DNA of 26,428 nt from a virus. The DNA is taken from IMG/VR virus record IMGVR_UViG_3300030451_000678, positions 2,139-28,566 of that record. One strand, 5' to 3'. A program made the position numbers and the translations under genes. Of the stretch, positions 26,383-26,428 are shown piece by piece; positions within the stretch are counted from its first letter, which is position 1; each line of letters begins with the position of its first letter. The notes beneath the pieces were generated by a model that had not been told where the DNA came from, searched no databases, and saw only the letters and a program-made list of their open reading frames with translations.

Positions 26383-26428
26383 ATGAATGAAGGAAAAATA
26401 GCTAAGACATACGACAATAGCAAAGCTA
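26383..26428 (+). CDS. Partial gene at the right edge
   Basis: ATG 26383 with AAAGGAGAAAAAT upstream opens a frame reading MNEGKIAKTYDNSKA up to the window edge. Too short to identify. The leader has the same TAA-repeat plus AAGGAG pattern as other genes in this cluster, which supports a real start. Confidence 0.5.
   Translation, partial: MNEGKIAKTYDNSKA

Noticed and set aside
1-26428. tRNA genes, integrase, insertion sequences and attachment sites
   Set aside because: None recognised by eye: no cloverleaf with a T-loop pattern noticed, no recombinase or transposase motifs in any frame.

Overview
This is an AT-rich stretch of a tailed-phage genome (siphovirus-type morphogenesis module). Every convincing gene reads left to right, there is almost no spare DNA, and many neighbours overlap by one base (TAATG) or four bases (ATGA). 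The host is inferred, not read: low G+C, a three-helix holin of the type found in alphaproteobacterial phages and gene transfer agents, an M15 peptidase endolysin, and a tail fibre built from repeats common in marine uncultured phages all point to a marine alphaproteobacterial phage, possibly of a SAR11-like host. No integrase, repressor or tRNA gene was seen, so the window gives no sign of a temperate lifestyle. Both ends cut through genes, so this is part of a larger genome.

Layout. 1-2635: replication and regulation side, with a helical protein cut by the edge, a small winged-helix protein, a 24-residue membrane peptide, a PD-(D/E)XK nuclease, a DUF1376-type replication protein with an unusual C-rich repeat inside its coding sequence, and two small unknowns. 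2686-4022: a ParB-like domain protein followed directly by a TET-associated-type glycosyltransferase, a candidate DNA-modification pair. 4022-10405: packaging and head genes in the order small terminase, large terminase, portal, four small very basic proteins, Mu F-like head protein, scaffold, major capsid protein. 10450-13116: connector, neck and tail-tube genes and the tail assembly chaperone pair, joined by a clear -1 frameshift site (A AAA AAC at 12937-12943). 13117-20582: tape measure, two tail-tip proteins, a large central tail/host-contact protein, a tail fibre with two 72-residue repeats, and a fibre assembly chaperone. 20622-23154: a strong intrinsic terminator, two membrane proteins, an extended -10 promoter, M15 endolysin, holin and three tiny cationic proteins. 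23155-23358 is a noncoding block full of inverted repeats. 23359-26428: about a dozen small genes of unknown function, including a DnaJ-type zinc-finger protein and a lipoprotein, many with the same ribosome-binding leader.

How it fits together: the left genes prepare and possibly modify DNA, the terminase pumps it into heads made by the portal/scaffold/capsid set, the tail genes follow in assembly order, the lysis genes come after the tail, and the last cluster looks like accessory genes that act on the host. Most promising leads: the ParB-glycosyltransferase pair without a visible base oxidase; the iteron-like C-rich cluster inside the DUF1376 gene; the sets of tiny lysine/arginine-rich proteins, one of which carries an AT-hook-like motif overlapping a terminator; the repeated hairpin leaders upstream of the right-end genes; and a 52-codon open -1 frame after the holin stop.
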